Source: Taeniopygia guttata (Eukaryota > Chordata > Aves > Passeriformes > Estrildidae). Taken from it: a stretch of 64,000 nucleotides of DNA. Shown piece after piece: positions 41,001-55,350 of the stretch; position 1 is the first letter of the stretch; every line of letters begins with the position of its first letter. A program made the position numbers and the translations under genes. Location: NCBI RefSeq assembly GCF_048771995.1, contig NC_133026.1, positions 97,122,501 to 97,186,500 of the forward strand, read 5' to 3'. The notes beneath the pieces are model-generated. The model was not told the origin of the DNA, searched no databases, and worked only from the letters and a program-made list of their open reading frames with translations.

Positions 41001-44000
41001 AAGATCACTTGTTTAGAATGTGTTAGAACTTAAAAGAAAATGGGAGGAGAATATTATCCTTTTGTTCCATTTCTAATTTTAGAGAGAGATTCTAGGAAAT
41101 AATTTCTTTGTGCCTTTTTCCTAGACTGTTTACCAAATGGAACCACAGTATGTTTTCCCACACTGAGTAGTCTATGCATGAGATTTGGTGGAGTCTCAAA
41201 TTTGATCATTTTGTTTAATTGATTTATCTCTTCTGTAACTATACCTTCACAGGTTTGCTTTTTATTTTGGTTATATAAGTTTGGGCTTTGCTAATGCTGC
41301 TGTAGAGAAGAGATTCAAAATTATATTACTTTTTTGCCTCTATTTTCTACTTCTTCATGCCTTGAAGGTACCTTCTACATCAAGTTGTCATATATGTGTC
41401 TCCATCACCTAAGGGAGCATGTCTAGTTTGAGGTAGAGTAAGGAATGATCTCCTATTCTTATATATTCAAATGAAATGTGATGCTTATTGTTTCAATTGT
41501 ATGAAATTGTGTGGAATAGTATGAAACAGTAAGATATTATTTCTATCAATAAAAAGGAACTGGCATATGTTTGTGGTTTTTTAGAATACTTGAGGAAGCC
41601 CAGTTTCAAAAGGTTACAATTTTAGTGTTTCATACCCCTCTCTATTTTCCAATTGCAACAGTAGGAATGTTCTGTTTTATTGCCATTTGTATTTGAAGTG
41701 CTTTATTGTTTTTGGCTTGAATGATAATTTCTTATATCTGCTAAGGAAATTGCATCAATACAGTAAATATTGTAAACTTCCATGTTTTGAGAAAGACTTG
41801 CTCTAACTTTCCTCTGAGACAAATTATTTAATTGTCTTCATTGGCTCAGTGATCCTAAAAAGATCATGTCTCTTCCTCTGTTAACCCCCAAAGGGATGAG
41901 TCTTGACATTTAAAAATTCCAACTTTGGCTTTCATGTTCTCTTAATGTATCTCTATGGATCGTGGAAAAAGCAGGTCAGGCATGCTGCCAAAGTTCAAAG
42001 TACTCAAATTGAAGGAGTCTATCCCACCCTAATCAAACACAATTGACAAGTAAGGCTATACATTAATACATATGTTCTATATTATTGATGCTGTCTATAG
42101 GCTTTATCATATTTCCTCAGTACTATTTTCTTACAAAAATGTTATCATTCTCTTGATGAGCATACAGGAATGTTCTTAGTATGAACGAAGAATTGTTTAC
42201 ATACATGGAGACTTCTAGGAAGACAGTTCAGCTCCATATGTGAAGGTCATGTGTTAGCAAGCTTGTATGTTGGCAACATCTGTTCTGCAGTTATTGCAGC
42301 ATCAAGGTAAATGGTCTAATGAGACTAAAAACCAAGAATAAATTTGCAAATAAAGATACAAAAATAGCACAATTTTACAGTAATTTTTAAATTTAAATCT
42401 GGACGCATTTTTAACAATGGTATAAAATAAAGATTCCTCCAAGAATTGCTGATTACTACAGAATGCAAAAGAATAGAAGCTGAGGGGTGTTTTATACAGT
42501 TTTCCTTCCCAAAAGGTACTTAAATAACACTTCCAGGGTTACTGTTTCATTCACATGCCGTAATGACACTCTTTTCTTTGTGTTTATTTCTTATTGAATG
42601 ATAAGTTGTCTGTTATATATCTTCACTTGGGAAGACGTTTTCAGTTGTGACCAAAGTTACTTTCCTTCCTTTCAGACAAAAATAAATGTGCATCAATTTC
42701 TTTAGAAACAACACATTTATTTAAATATGGGCAATGGAACAGCCTTCTTGGATGTGCTCAGAGATTGTAGCAAGTCAAGAATGGTGGAAAATGAATGGGA
42801 AATGTCATGAATGGGCTGAAATATGAGTAGTTAGAAGCTTAAGTATTATGTGTATATAACTTGATTTTTTTTTTAATGTGAAGCGATTTCCCTCAGTAGG
42901 GGTAATGGAATGTAGCCAGACTATTCTCGTGGGAGGTGGGATCTATTTAGTTGCTAAAGAAGCCATGCAAGATGCAGAAAGTAGCTGTTGTCTTATTTTA
43001 TTGTTTGGATTTGGGTTTTGTTGGGCTAGTTTTTTTTGTGTGTGTGTGTGTGTGTGCTTGTTTCTAATTTGATGCAGACTTCTGGTTTTGTTTTGTTTTG
43101 TTGTTAGGCTTGGTTTGGGATTTTTTGCTTCAGTTTGGGGTTGTTTTTTGGGGAGTCAGTTTTTGCCCTGGATTTTGGTTTTTTTTCCCTTTGGTTTGCA
43201 TGTTTTGTTTGTTTGGTTTGGTTTATGTTTTTAACAGAAATGTATAAAGATCTTTTTTTTCACCTATTTTACTTATGTATTTTGGAATAAAATGCCTTTT
43301 TTCTCCTGGCCGTGGAATAGATTTTCGGAGTCACGGAGGAGTTGGGAGCATTTACTAGTTCATTTCCCTAAAAAAAAAAAAAAAATTAAAGTCCTAGTGT
43401 CAGACAAGAGAAGAGTCATGCAGCTATAACTACTATTCATGATGGAAAGACTACCTGCTATAGTGCTGCTAAAAGTTTTGGAATATTAGTAGGGAAGTAG
43501 AGATATGTCCCTTAAAGCAAAAGAAAATCTGGCTTCTCAGTCGAAGATTGTGACACGGGAATTGTCAATATTCTCTATCTTATGAGAGATTTTTTTTTTT
43601 TAATGAGGAATATTTGGCTTTTCACAGCTGTGGCAAATCATCCCAAATCAGTTTTATGCCTTGAGGACCTGCTAATTAGGTAGCCTGTGATATCAGGATT
43701 GGGACAGTGGTGTCATGCTTTGTCATGCTGGTTACAAAAATGTTGGAGTTTGTATTCCAGAAAGAAATAATTCTTACCTTAAGTTTTAATATATAACTGT
43801 AAATTTTAATGCAAATAGATATTTTCAAAGTTTTGGGTGTTTTTTCCTAACTTTCCCTGCATTGGTCTTTTCACCTCTCTGATAATCTAGAATACTACAA
43901 TTTTTCATAATAACTTTCAAGACCCCTTGCCCAATTGCAGAGCTAATTATGAAAGTACGTGTATTTTCAAGGTTATATCATCCAGCTGAGTGAAAAACTA

Positions 44001-45872
44001 GTCTTATTGTAGGCTATTTAAAGCTCAGGAGGGATAGTGGAACCAAGTAGTGGCATAAGAATCCAACAAATTTGGTTGAGTACTAGGACCTGTACTTAAG
44101 TATATGATTCAAATAACTAATTTCATCTTATACATAATATTTGGGGTCAGAGTCTTCAGTTTAGAAAGGGAGGGAGAAATAAAAACTGAGCAAATAATGC
44201 TTAGTGAAGAAGAATATTACAAAAAGTTTTGTTTTGTATAAATGACTTGTACTTAAAAGAAAAATGTGGTTTTAGTTTTGATAATGCCTGACCAATGAGA
44301 GTGTTTTTCAAGTTACTGTGGAGTGGCCTTAATGTTGTAAATAATCCAATTGGCCAAGTCCCAGTACAGTGCAGATGAGAAAAGGATGCAGGAAATTCTC
44401 TTGTTTACACATATGTCTGTTACACTGAGAAGCAAGAGGAGCCCAGCAAACTCAGAAGGTAAGGGGTCTTAAGCTTGTGGGTTTCATGTTTAATTTCTAT
44501 AAATCTATTCAGGGACAAATTATGAATTAATATCATGCTGATGGAAAGGAGGAAAGCAGTCTGAAATGCTCAGCAAAAGTACTTAAGATCAGAAAACAGT
44601 ATTTGAAGTATGTGTCTCAGTTATCTCTAGCTGGATTCTTCTCCTCTATGTTTTTCCCTACTATCATGTAGCATTACTTTTAACATTCCATTAAACATAG
44701 CTAGTTTTTCAAGTGTAGTAGAATGCTTACTTACTATAACCAGGTAAGTTTTTTAAATTTTCTGAGTGACAGTTTGTTAAAAACTTATTTCTTAGTTTTG
44801 ATTAGAAATTAGTATAAATGCTGAAGTTTCACAAATTATACAGTTTTGCTACTGAAAAGCCTTTAAAAATTTCTTTGTGAAATGCATTTGTAATGGCATA
44901 AACTGGTAAAACTTTGGTACTTTTTAATGGGGGTGGTATTATGGACATAAGTGTCATGAAAATATTGTTATGACTTTGCAGAAGTTTGCACTGCATTTTT
45001 TGTTCGAAAGCAGTGTTTTCCCAGTGTTTCTATTTTCATAAGTTATGCAACTCAATAATGAGTTATGTAATCCTAACTTTCATCAGGAAGTATCTGAAGT
45101 TAGGATAACACGTCCTTAGCTGTATGCTATTATTCTAATGCAATAAAATATGGGGTTTTTTTGATACTATGATTTGTTGATGCTGGACAAATATATTCAG
45201 TCTGTCATTATTTTAATGGCAAGTATCAGAGATGGTGTGAGACAATGTGACGATCCTTCAGCAAAGAGAACCAAGGGTCAAATTCCAAAAGCAATGTTCA
45301 TAAGTTTAATAAGCAGATATAGCAAATTGTACCAATGGGCTTCCTCCTGACTATCCAGGTAGCTGCATTTTGTTTGTATTAGTTCTCACTGATTCTTTCA
45401 AACATTTTATGAAGCAGACTCTGCTATAAATAATCATATAGCTAGAGTCCTGGTTTTTAGTTTAAATTTCCTGTTAGAAAAGTTACTTTTGTGTTTCTGA
45501 ATGCAGTTCTTTGCATAAGATAATGAATATAAATGAATTTCCAAAATATATTAGATATCATTAATAGAACTAGTCATATCCCTTCTAGAGACATCTACAA
45601 AAAATTGAAATTGAAAAATGTGAAATTAGATGCCTGGGGGTGGGGGTTTTTTTTGTGTATTTACATGTAGCCAGCTTTGAACTGAGGCCACTCTTTCACC
45701 TTAAGTATAAAATACTAATGGTAACCTCAGGTAAACCTGAAAAATAAATCACTTGAAAATGAATGCGCTAAAGGAGCTGTTAAGGAACAGGCTTAAATTA
45801 CTGTCGTTTACTTCAACACAAGAGGGGTAGATATTGGAACTATTTGAAGTGTGCAAATTTGATACTAATGGA
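41001..45872. other. Intergenic, no gene seen
   Basis: AT-rich sequence with no supported exon. Contains the T/G-rich tract listed separately. Confidence 0.55.
43030..43230 (+). repeat. T/G-rich tract with (GT)n
   Basis: Starts with about ten GT units and continues as 200 bases of TTTG/GGTTT motifs on the plus strand. It is low-complexity sequence, probably grown from a microsatellite. Confidence 0.85.
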
Positions 45873-46112
45873 ATTATAGATTCACAGAAAGGTTTGGGTT
45901 GGAAGGGACCTTAAATATCATCTAGTCCCAGTCTAGCAGGTATACCCTGCTAGTATAGCAGGTTACTTAAGGCCAGTATAGCAGATTGCTTAAGGCCCCA
46001 TCCAACCTGGCCTTGAACACTTCTGGGAATGGGACATCTACGACTTCTTGGGGAAGTCTGTTCTAATGACTCACCTAATCTATTCACTCCTATTCTCTTT
46101 CTAGTCCATAAA
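45873..46112 (-). mobile_element. CR1 LINE 3' fragment with internal duplication
   Basis: Plus reads ATAGATTCACAGAAAGGTTT then GGTTGGAAGGGACCTTAAAT, the complement of a CR1 3' end, and later CAACCTGGCCTTGAACACTT. Between them a segment resembling TAGCAGGTTACTTAAGGCC is tandemly repeated, which is not part of the usual CR1 tail. Confidence 0.85.
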
Positions 46113-49100
46113 ATGATCTTTAATTGACTGGTTTATTATGAAAATGATCCTTCTTGAACAGCTTGATTCTCTGCTCATGCTATTAAGTAATCTAGGTCTG
46201 ATTTAAACTGGGTTAAATAAGACTGGGTTTTTTTTACCAAGCCCGTTCTTATTTAATGCCAATGGAGGAATATCAGGGACGAATTTTCATGAAAGCTCCT
46301 ATTGTTTTGAATATTTTTTTTAATGTATTTTCAGTTGACTTGGATGTTTCTCCATAACTTTTGTAGGTGTCAATTTTTGCAAAAGGGTGCCAACTTCCCT
46401 TCTGCCATGCTCAGTGGTCAGCAATTATTCAAGTAATTTCTTCTCTTTTAGTGGGACTACATATTGGCCATTTGTGAGTGAGCCCTGAGAGAACAGACAT
46501 GCTTCTCTGCATTAAAGTACCATCCAGGATGCAACAGATGATACTTAGTGATTTATTTTATTTGACCTCTCTAGTAACTGTGGAATTCAGGTAAAAATCA
46601 CAGTGTATATTATTCCTTTATTCATTTCCCTCAAGAATGATTTAGTGGAGTTGGGGTCATCACAGGATAATATCTTACAGCATTAAATCACAAAAAAATC
46701 ACAGTCCTTGAGCTATTGAAAGACATGAGATGGTGTTAAAATACTAGACTGTTAGGGAAAAATAAGAATAATTACATATAAACGTCCAAGCAGCAATCTT
46801 TTTGTAAGGAACATTTTTTAAATAATTAATTATACAAGATATGGCTTCTAAAACTCTTCTGATAAAACCAAAAATATTTCCACACAACAGGATTGTTAAT
46901 TCTGATACAACTATATCAGGGTAGTTGAACCAGCCAAAGGGATATGCTCTGACCCAGAGAAAACAAAATATTCATGAGTGTTCTTACTTGTCTACTTATG
47001 TGGGTGGAAAAAATCACTTGTTTCTAGGCTCTGAGTAGTGTTTTGATGAGAAATTGGTTTGTGTCCTAATAAGCATTGGAATGTTTTATGTCTTGGTCTG
47101 AAACAGATCATCAGATATTTGTGATTAATTTTCCCTACTCCCAGTGTTATAAAATTTCCTCTAAAAGTAGGTCATGTTTTGAATAGGAAAGTATCATAAA
47201 TGATTTCAACTCTAACAAGACAATTTTTGATCTCCTATATCATAAAGCATATGGTTTTAAATACTGTTAAGGGTTTTAAAACACTGAAGAATTTCTCAGA
47301 GTAAAGCAGGGATTAGAAATTTAACTTTTTCAGGGATATGCCATTACATGTTCATGCTTTATTGAAAATAAAATAAAAGAAAGAAAAGAAAAAACAAAAA
47401 AAAAAGCCACATCAGAAAACCCCCCAAAACAAAACATGACCCCCTCAACTCAGTGGGATAAAAAAGCCCGTAAATGAAATTGAAGCTATCCAGTTCAAGG
47501 TCACTTTCCAAAAGAGTAAGATAATAGAATTGAGGTACAGACTCTAGAAAATAGATTTGTGATGGTTTTGTCTAAACAATGAAGTTTCTCTATACATTTA
47601 AGTGATCTCTACTGTTTGGATGAATATGTTTTAGCATAGCATCTGACCTAATTATTGTTCAGTAAAGTGCCTTTCAGAATGGTTAGTCTGTTTTCAGTTT
47701 CCTTTTTTTTACTTTCTTTTGAGACTGAAAGAAACCCACCTGACCTGTAGCCTTATCTAAAAATGTGCTAAAAATGCCACAGATATATGAAGTCCTCAGT
47801 TGTGTTTGGGGGTAGTTGAGCCTCCTCAACTATATTCAAGAAGAAGCGACAGTGACTCTCACAAGGAGGTGGATTTGGCTTTTGAACATAAGTAAATGAA
47901 ACATGAAATAGGAGAATGCTATTATCAATAGCTGAGAAAGGAATTTAACCCATGAGAATTCAACATGATGCAATGGTCTTTTGTCTTAATTGTGTGCTAT
48001 AAGCTTATTTATAGCTTATTTGCAAATATTTATATTTCATATAGATTAAATTGTTCAATACCCTGAATGAAAATCACCAGCTGAATTAGATGTTTTAAAT
48101 TTTCTTGTCTTCTTTGACTTTTAACTTACAGCCAGCTTTAATGCTTTTAAAGACTTCTAAGACTAGTTAAGAGTACATACTCAAAGGCAGATCTAAGCTT
48201 GTGGATGATGCATACCTTGGGTATTATTTCCCTACATTTCTATAGTTTTCCCTCTTTCTGAAAAGTTCAGAGATACTCTTTTGTGCCATGTTAAAGGGCT
48301 GCCTGTCCATATAAGCAAGACAGTGCATGTGTACATTTGGTTGAGTGCATATCCTGTAATAACACACTGACACATTGGATTGAGCTGAGTCTTTTGAGAT
48401 TCTTTGTTGTGACTGACTACTGGCTCTCTTGTAACTAAGCTGAGTAGTGTAAGAAGCTACTTGCTTATCCTACTTTTTCTCAGTAAAGGGAATGACCCTG
48501 TTAGCATTGAAACTCGTTTCAATGTAGGTTAAAAAATGTTTGTCACGCTAAACATTTGCTGAAAATAATTTACCCTGCTTTCTGTGTGAACAGAGGAGGA
48601 AGACTCATGCACTTGGTTGGTTTTAGTCTTAGCTATGGAACTGCTGAAAAACAAACCAAACAAAAAAGAACCCCAAAAAACAGATACCATTTTAATGTGA
48701 TTAGAGCACATTTCATTGTGCCTGAAGAACAAGATGCCTATAGGTGTTTCTGTAAATCACTGGAAGAGTTCACTTGTATCTTTAGCTATAAGCATTAAAA
48801 AAAATAAAATAGTGTTTCAGTATAATGAACTAGTATTAACTAATGTGAACCCTATTCTTCTGAAGCAATTACCTGTTTCAAGTAAGAAAAACAGATTACT
48901 AAAGAAATCTCTTATGATATTCAGAAGATGCCTGTTAGACCAGATGCTTAACTAATATTATTTTGTATGAATTGATCATCTCCATATTTTAAATGTACTG
49001 TGAATCTGTTCTCAATTGAAGTTATTATTAATATACTGATTCATAATCAGTTTTTCCTAATAATCACTTAGATAATATATTCCATGAAGATTACCTATCT

Positions 49101-52100
49101 TCACACAGAATCACTGAGATTAGATTAGAATTTCAAAGACTTGGCTACTTGTTTAACTCAGCAGTTTACACTAGGTTTTGTAAACCTGTTTGTAAGTCAT
49201 TTACTCTGAAAGGTTCTAAAACTTTGAGAGTTCATACTTCTCCTAAATACCTAGGAAGTTTATTTTGCCTCTTTCTGTCATTAATCATATCCTAGTAAAA
49301 TGTGATAATCATATCTCAAAGGCGAGCTAGCCAAGCAAACTGTCTCAAATGTCACAGCTACCAAATTTAGTTGGGTTATGATCAATTTAGCTTCTTCTTA
49401 ATACTTAGGTCTTTTTGAGACTGTCTGGGAAAGTTATTGGTGAAACACACACTCCCTCCCCTCCCTGCATAATCTGCTTATACAATATGTTTTTTGAAGT
49501 GTAGTGGCTGAGGAATGAGAATCAATACTACAGACTTGAATGTACAAAAGATATGGGTGAAATGTTATAAAAGTTTGTAACCAAACAAAACATTCCTGGG
49601 GAAATGAAGTTACTGTAAATTATGTTTAAAGAAGTACTTCAGAGCTTCTTTTGGCCTTATGGGTAGTAAATGACAACATCTCTATGTACAAATATTTACG
49701 TTACCTACATTTAACCCTAAGGATTTGAATACAACTTCAAAGATGTGAAGAAACATCAGCTTACTGCTGTAAAAGACTTTGAAAAATATTGCAATGATAT
49801 GTAATCACTTGTATTACCCAGTAGACCTAAGTCAGAGTATATAATTCTGGTTCACATCTGAAGAAATAGTATCCAAACTGTTTAAAGTTTATTAAAATTG
49901 GCAGAAAAAAAAAGTAATATTTGTTCAGTCTTTACATTTATTGTAATCTGTGACTGCCTTCTAAGCTTTTTTATGAATGCATATGTTTGCAGTATGTATA
50001 TATGTTGTACACTATGTATATAATCTGTATAATATTATACAAGATATATTGTATGCATGTGTTTAAAAAAAACATTGAATTGCTGAATAGGATTTTACTT
50101 TAAAATGAGAGAAAATGGTAAAAGGGAAAAAAGAATAATTGTACAGAAGATCACAGTGAAGTAGACCATGTCCTGTTTTTGATGCATCCTTTTTCAGAGA
50201 GAATTACAGCATTTTATTTTGAGCAAGCTTTAATATCCCCCTCCCCCCACAAGCAACAATAATGTAAAATATGCTGTGAAAGAAATCTTGTCCTAAGTTA
50301 CTGTTTTTAATTATTGACACCTTTTGTATTAGTATAACTTAAAAAAACAAATTCACTTTACCTAGGGGTGTTTTATTCTGTGGAAAGAAATAACCACTCA
50401 GTTTTTAAAAGCTTTGAGCCATGTCAGCTATACCAGTCCTGTGGTCAAATTCTCCTATTGTCATGGAAAGTTTCACTATATTTTACAGAAGCAATTTACA
50501 CATTAAGAGAAATATATAATATCTCATGGTTAGATGAAACTGTACAGAAAATCATTTCAATAACAGCATCAGTCCAAATATAAAATTTTGTGAAACTTCA
50601 TGAAGAAGTAAATGTTTCATGCAAGAAGCTAATTGCTGCTGTTACCAGCACATTTTTTCTGGATTGTTTACCCTAGTGCTTAGAACTCACCTTCTAGCCT
50701 GGGGAGTATCTGGGAATGTTTGATTATCTTGTTCACCCCTTTCCTTCATGCACGGTGTTCTCATATTTGCAGTTTCTGTTGGCAGAACAGATTTGGGGGA
50801 TAAAGCCTTTTTTCTTCTTTTTCTATGTTCCTTACAGCTGGTTCCTGACAACAGTGCCACATTGCTGCTTTTAAGGCAATTCAGTGTTGTCACAGAAGAG
50901 GTTTATTTCTTGTGTCTCTTCTCTACTTACATGGTGTTTTGTGACCCATTTGGATAAAAGTTACATATTCTAAGATTCACAATTTGTGACCCTAATTTTT
51001 TCTTATTTCCTGGATGTCATGGCAGCATTGTTAAAACTGGGAGAAACAGGCTTCTACAGCTCCTCAGGAATCACACTGCTCAGGGAATCATGTTAGGGGG
51101 GACTTTTGAGATCATCCCCCTTGCTCAGAGTATCATATTTAGGGCTTCTACATGGCATGCCTTTGTTTCGCAAGAATTTCTATCACACTAGAGATTTAAT
51201 TTTCTCTAAAATGAGTGGGACAACTTACACCTGGAATTGTAAATCTTATTTCAAAGGACTAAAATAGGTTGTGGAAAAGGATAGCAAATGTGGACAAACT
51301 GGCAACATGACTGTCATGGCCAGCCTGAGGGCCCCTTAGGGCTACTTCATGGTTTTGTTTTCTTTTTAAGATATAAATTATATATATGTAATTTTTCCCT
51401 GCATGACTTTAAGTGAATTATTCAAACCTTCAGGAGAAGCAAACTACTATTAATAATAGAAAGGATTCCTCCTCTGGCGTTAGAGAATTTTGGTTATCAT
51501 AATGGATACTGGAACATCAAGAAGCAGTATACTTAATCCTGTTGCATAGTGTAAAATGCTTATTTCAGCATTATGGTGATTGCTATATTTTCCCTTGGTT
51601 TCTGGATAGTCTACTAAAATAGAAAAAAGTTTAAGTCATTTCTGAGTCCTCCTTTCACTTACTACTTCCTCCTAAGGCTTAAGTGGTTTATTGTCTTTCA
51701 GTCATTATCTTTGCTTCACATCCTTTTCCTCTTCTCCCAGGAATTTAGCTTTACATGGACAACTAATGTAATGATGCACTTTCTGAGGGTACTTCAGAAA
51801 TGCCTTGCCTGTCACAATGTTTTGTATCATAGTAAAATGCAATTTTCCTGCAGAACTTCTATTTTTCTGAAGTTACTTTCCAGTTTTTACCTTTTTAGGT
51901 CTGATAGAGTAACTGGCAAACTTAGTTAATGGCTTTTTTAATAGAAGCTGGAGTTGAAACTTGAGTCTCTGTTTTGCCCTCTCTATTATATTATTCCATC
52001 TCACCATCTAGTGTTGATTAATTCAGAAGTGGGATCAGACTCCAGTTTTACACAGATTCTACTATGAAGGGCTTACGTTATAACTTTCTGCCTCTGGAGT

Positions 52101-53879
52101 TTTTTAGTGTCTCCTGAGATTAAATTTATTAATTTGTTTTCAAAGCAAAAGTGTCTATACCATAAAGAAATAATGAGAAAAATAGAGATATTCTCTGTCC
52201 CCAAGATTATAAATTTGGTCAGACCCATAAGAAATGTGGAACACTACTTAGCACTTCTCTCTTTACTGTTTTCTCTCAAATCTCTCAATTATTTTTGGTT
52301 TATGTTCTTCAGTTCTATTTTTTTTTTTTTTAAGAATTTGAGTCTTTATCCTGTCCTTTAGAAACTTTGAGCATTAAAGAACTTGGAAATTAAGATTTAA
52401 GCCTGACATTGTCTCTTGCACTTAAAATATTCAGGCAGATGTTATGCTATAGAAGGAAGATGAAGTTCCATAATTTTAGCCTTGCATATCGAGACATTTA
52501 TGAACTGCCACTGTGATTTCATTTTATCTCAAAGATGCACTTAACACATCATGCTATCCAAATTGATGCCTAAAGAAGACCAATTTTTTTCAGGCATTTT
52601 TAAGATTTCCTAATTGCACAAAAAAACGCAAAACAGCAACAACAACCCCTCAGTGAAACAAAACCTGACAAACCCCAAAACACTTCTCTTTGTGAAGTTA
52701 AAAACAAAATTTTATACTTTGTCATTTTCATAGCCTAACTGGTTTTAGTTAGTGGACATGAGAAGGAAATAAAACAGGTTTTGGAAATAAATTGCACCTT
52801 TATTGACATTTTTATGTTAATAGAAAGCTAGAGAAGTATGAATAGGAGGAAAAAATTATCATGTAACTCCTAATAAGAAGTAAACACATAGCATTATTTG
52901 TCTCCTCCGGCCATTTTTTGGCTGATTTTTAGTTACGACACATGTAAGGAATACAAAGTTTGGCAACAACATATCTTAAAAATTTACCATATGGTTTAAT
53001 ATTGTTAATATATTTTTATAGCTGTGGGAAAAAAATAAACAGAATCATCTTTGGATATGAATTAAAAAGTCTGAAATCACTAACTTTTAATTTTCATGAA
53101 GTAGGATAATCTGTATATTATGTCATGGTCTGTTTGGATCTTTCAAATTTACAGCACATTGTACTTTGTAAATAAAACTTTATTTTATGAGCTTATGTGC
53201 TCATTAAAAAAAAATAAACCATAAAAAAAAATCCCCTGCCTCAAACAACACCACCAAAACATAAAGACATCAAACAAGGGTGGAATCATCTTTGTACAGA
53301 CTAGTCCAACATATGAACTCATTAATTCATTATTCCCCTAATTCACAAGCTCTCTTATAAATAAGTTCTCTAAATTGTATTTTTTTCCATGAACAAACTA
53401 ATTACCAAGCTGTCGATGTCAGTGCTCATTCTTTCTCCTCTCCTGAGGAGTGAATGTTCCCATACCACACTGGATAGCACAAAGGCCTCATTAGTCAGCC
53501 TGCTGTTGGATCTGCTACAAAAACACTGGAGGTAATCTTAGGCATTTACATTTTCCAGATCAGAAGTTTGGGTTGTAGCACTTCCATGAGTTAGTGTAAC
53601 CTGAAGAAATTGTCAGACAGCTGCTTTTTGAAGATGCAGAAATTTTTGACTTCAGGTAATATCAACTCTTATCTCTTCCTATCCACTGAGTTCTATGTAC
53701 AGGACGTTCTCCCATTGACAACTCACATTGGCACTGCTCTCAGCATATGTCGGACTTTAGGATCAGCTGTATGATCATTATTGTCATATTTTTACTTTTC
53801 TTTCCTCTAAGATCTTTCCAAGTCATTCCGGTTATCCTAACTTCAGTGACTTGTAATATCAAGAAATTTATTTGGTAGA
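46113..53879. other. Intergenic, no gene seen
   Basis: AT-rich desert with A- and T-runs (for example 47,385-47,405 and 52,318-52,332). No coding exon, RNA gene or classifiable repeat is supported. Confidence 0.55.
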
Positions 53880-55350
53880 ATTTTAGTGTCCATTTAATTC
53901 AGTTCATATACCAATTTCACCCAACAGATTTTTAATAATATCTCTTTAACCTCCAAGTCCTTTTGGCCAATGACTTTGTATCCACCATCACAGAGATGGT
54001 AATTGTAATTAGTATGGGTTCCATTGCATGCAGGAGTGTAAACGTTGGTTATGCTCAATGCATATTCATTGTAATTAATTTTGCAGCCATAATCATAAGC
54101 TCTTGTAGATAATGGAACTGCATTGAGTGAAGGTCACTCAATTGTTTTTTAAGATACACAGCCATGCGCAATGGTAACTTTATTTTGTACATTTACATTG
54201 ATTTGCACAGTGATTATTAGGAGTGTTTATGAAATAAATGCTGGGTATTTTCTCATATGCGGTAAATATTCTGGGCTTCTAGTATACACTTAGTTTCCTA
54301 ACATGCCTGCAATACCCCTTTCACCCTGTTATTGTCACAACCATGTACAGCTTCATGTCCAGTGTTAACTGCATGTAGGTAATTTCAGGTTAAATTTAGA
54401 TTATAGTGTTAATGTAACAGTATCACCCACTGTCAATATGTGTCCTCGTGATGTTGCAGTTGGTATTCCTTCTGTATCTAGTTTAAAGGTGGTTTATAGT
54501 GGACATGCAATACCTGAGTTTTTCCAAAATGCAGGATCTATTACAGGTAAGTTCTGGGTATATGTTCCAATTATCAGTGTTGCCATGGTGATGCAGGAGG
54601 GTCACACTTTCTGCAAGAGAAGACACTCAGGTCTTGGACATAATCCAAATCTCAATTGTTTTTAACTTGTTCCCTTTTTCCTTGTAAAAAGAGAGGCACA
54701 AGGATAACCCCTGAGTTGTATGTTTAACTGCAACCGCATTATATGGACTTCAGATGTTTTTTATTTCTATTTTAACAGGATTTGGGGCAGCTACTGATAC
54801 AAATTCCTTATCTGTGTTCTTCTTGTGGGAGTTTATCACTTGCGTAGCCAACTTAGAAGTTCTCACAGACACGATTCCCACACAGTATTAATAGATCCAT
54901 TCTGGTGTATTTGCTAGTTTAGTAGTTTATTCCATCGATCTACTGTCCCACTATTTTGAGGCTGATGCAGTAGCTGGAAAATCCATTGTACAAGATTTGA
55001 CCTAAAGCTTGTCCTACTTTATTCTTAAATGTTATCGATACTAAGATTATATTTCTCTGAATAAGGGAGAAGTAGCAAACCACTGGCTTAAAGCAGTTGT
55101 GAGACCAGTGATAGCTAAGGCAGGAAATATATTCTGAGCACCACTATTTCTCCTCCTGTAAGGATTTCTTTTAACCTCCCAAGTCTTTGTTGTAATACAC
55201 AATGAGAAGTTTCCCAGATTAGCTTACCTTCCATGAAGTTGGTAGAATGTTGGTGATGTGCTGTACCATCGTTTTAAAAAAAAATGACACAAATTTACAA
55301 TTTGTTTCACCTGAACTTTTGCCAGTCCTCTTTTTTGACATCCTCTCTTT
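53880..55350 (-). mobile_element. Possible envelope-like protein fossil, family unknown
   Basis: Short minus-strand stretches have the look of a former glycoprotein: paired cysteines, candidate N-glycosylation sites, and a basic run followed by a hydrophobic stretch. The region is thoroughly broken and no LTRs or polymerase were recognised beside it. The resemblance is compositional, without a named match, so chance similarity in AT-rich DNA remains quite possible. If real it is old. Confidence 0.22.
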
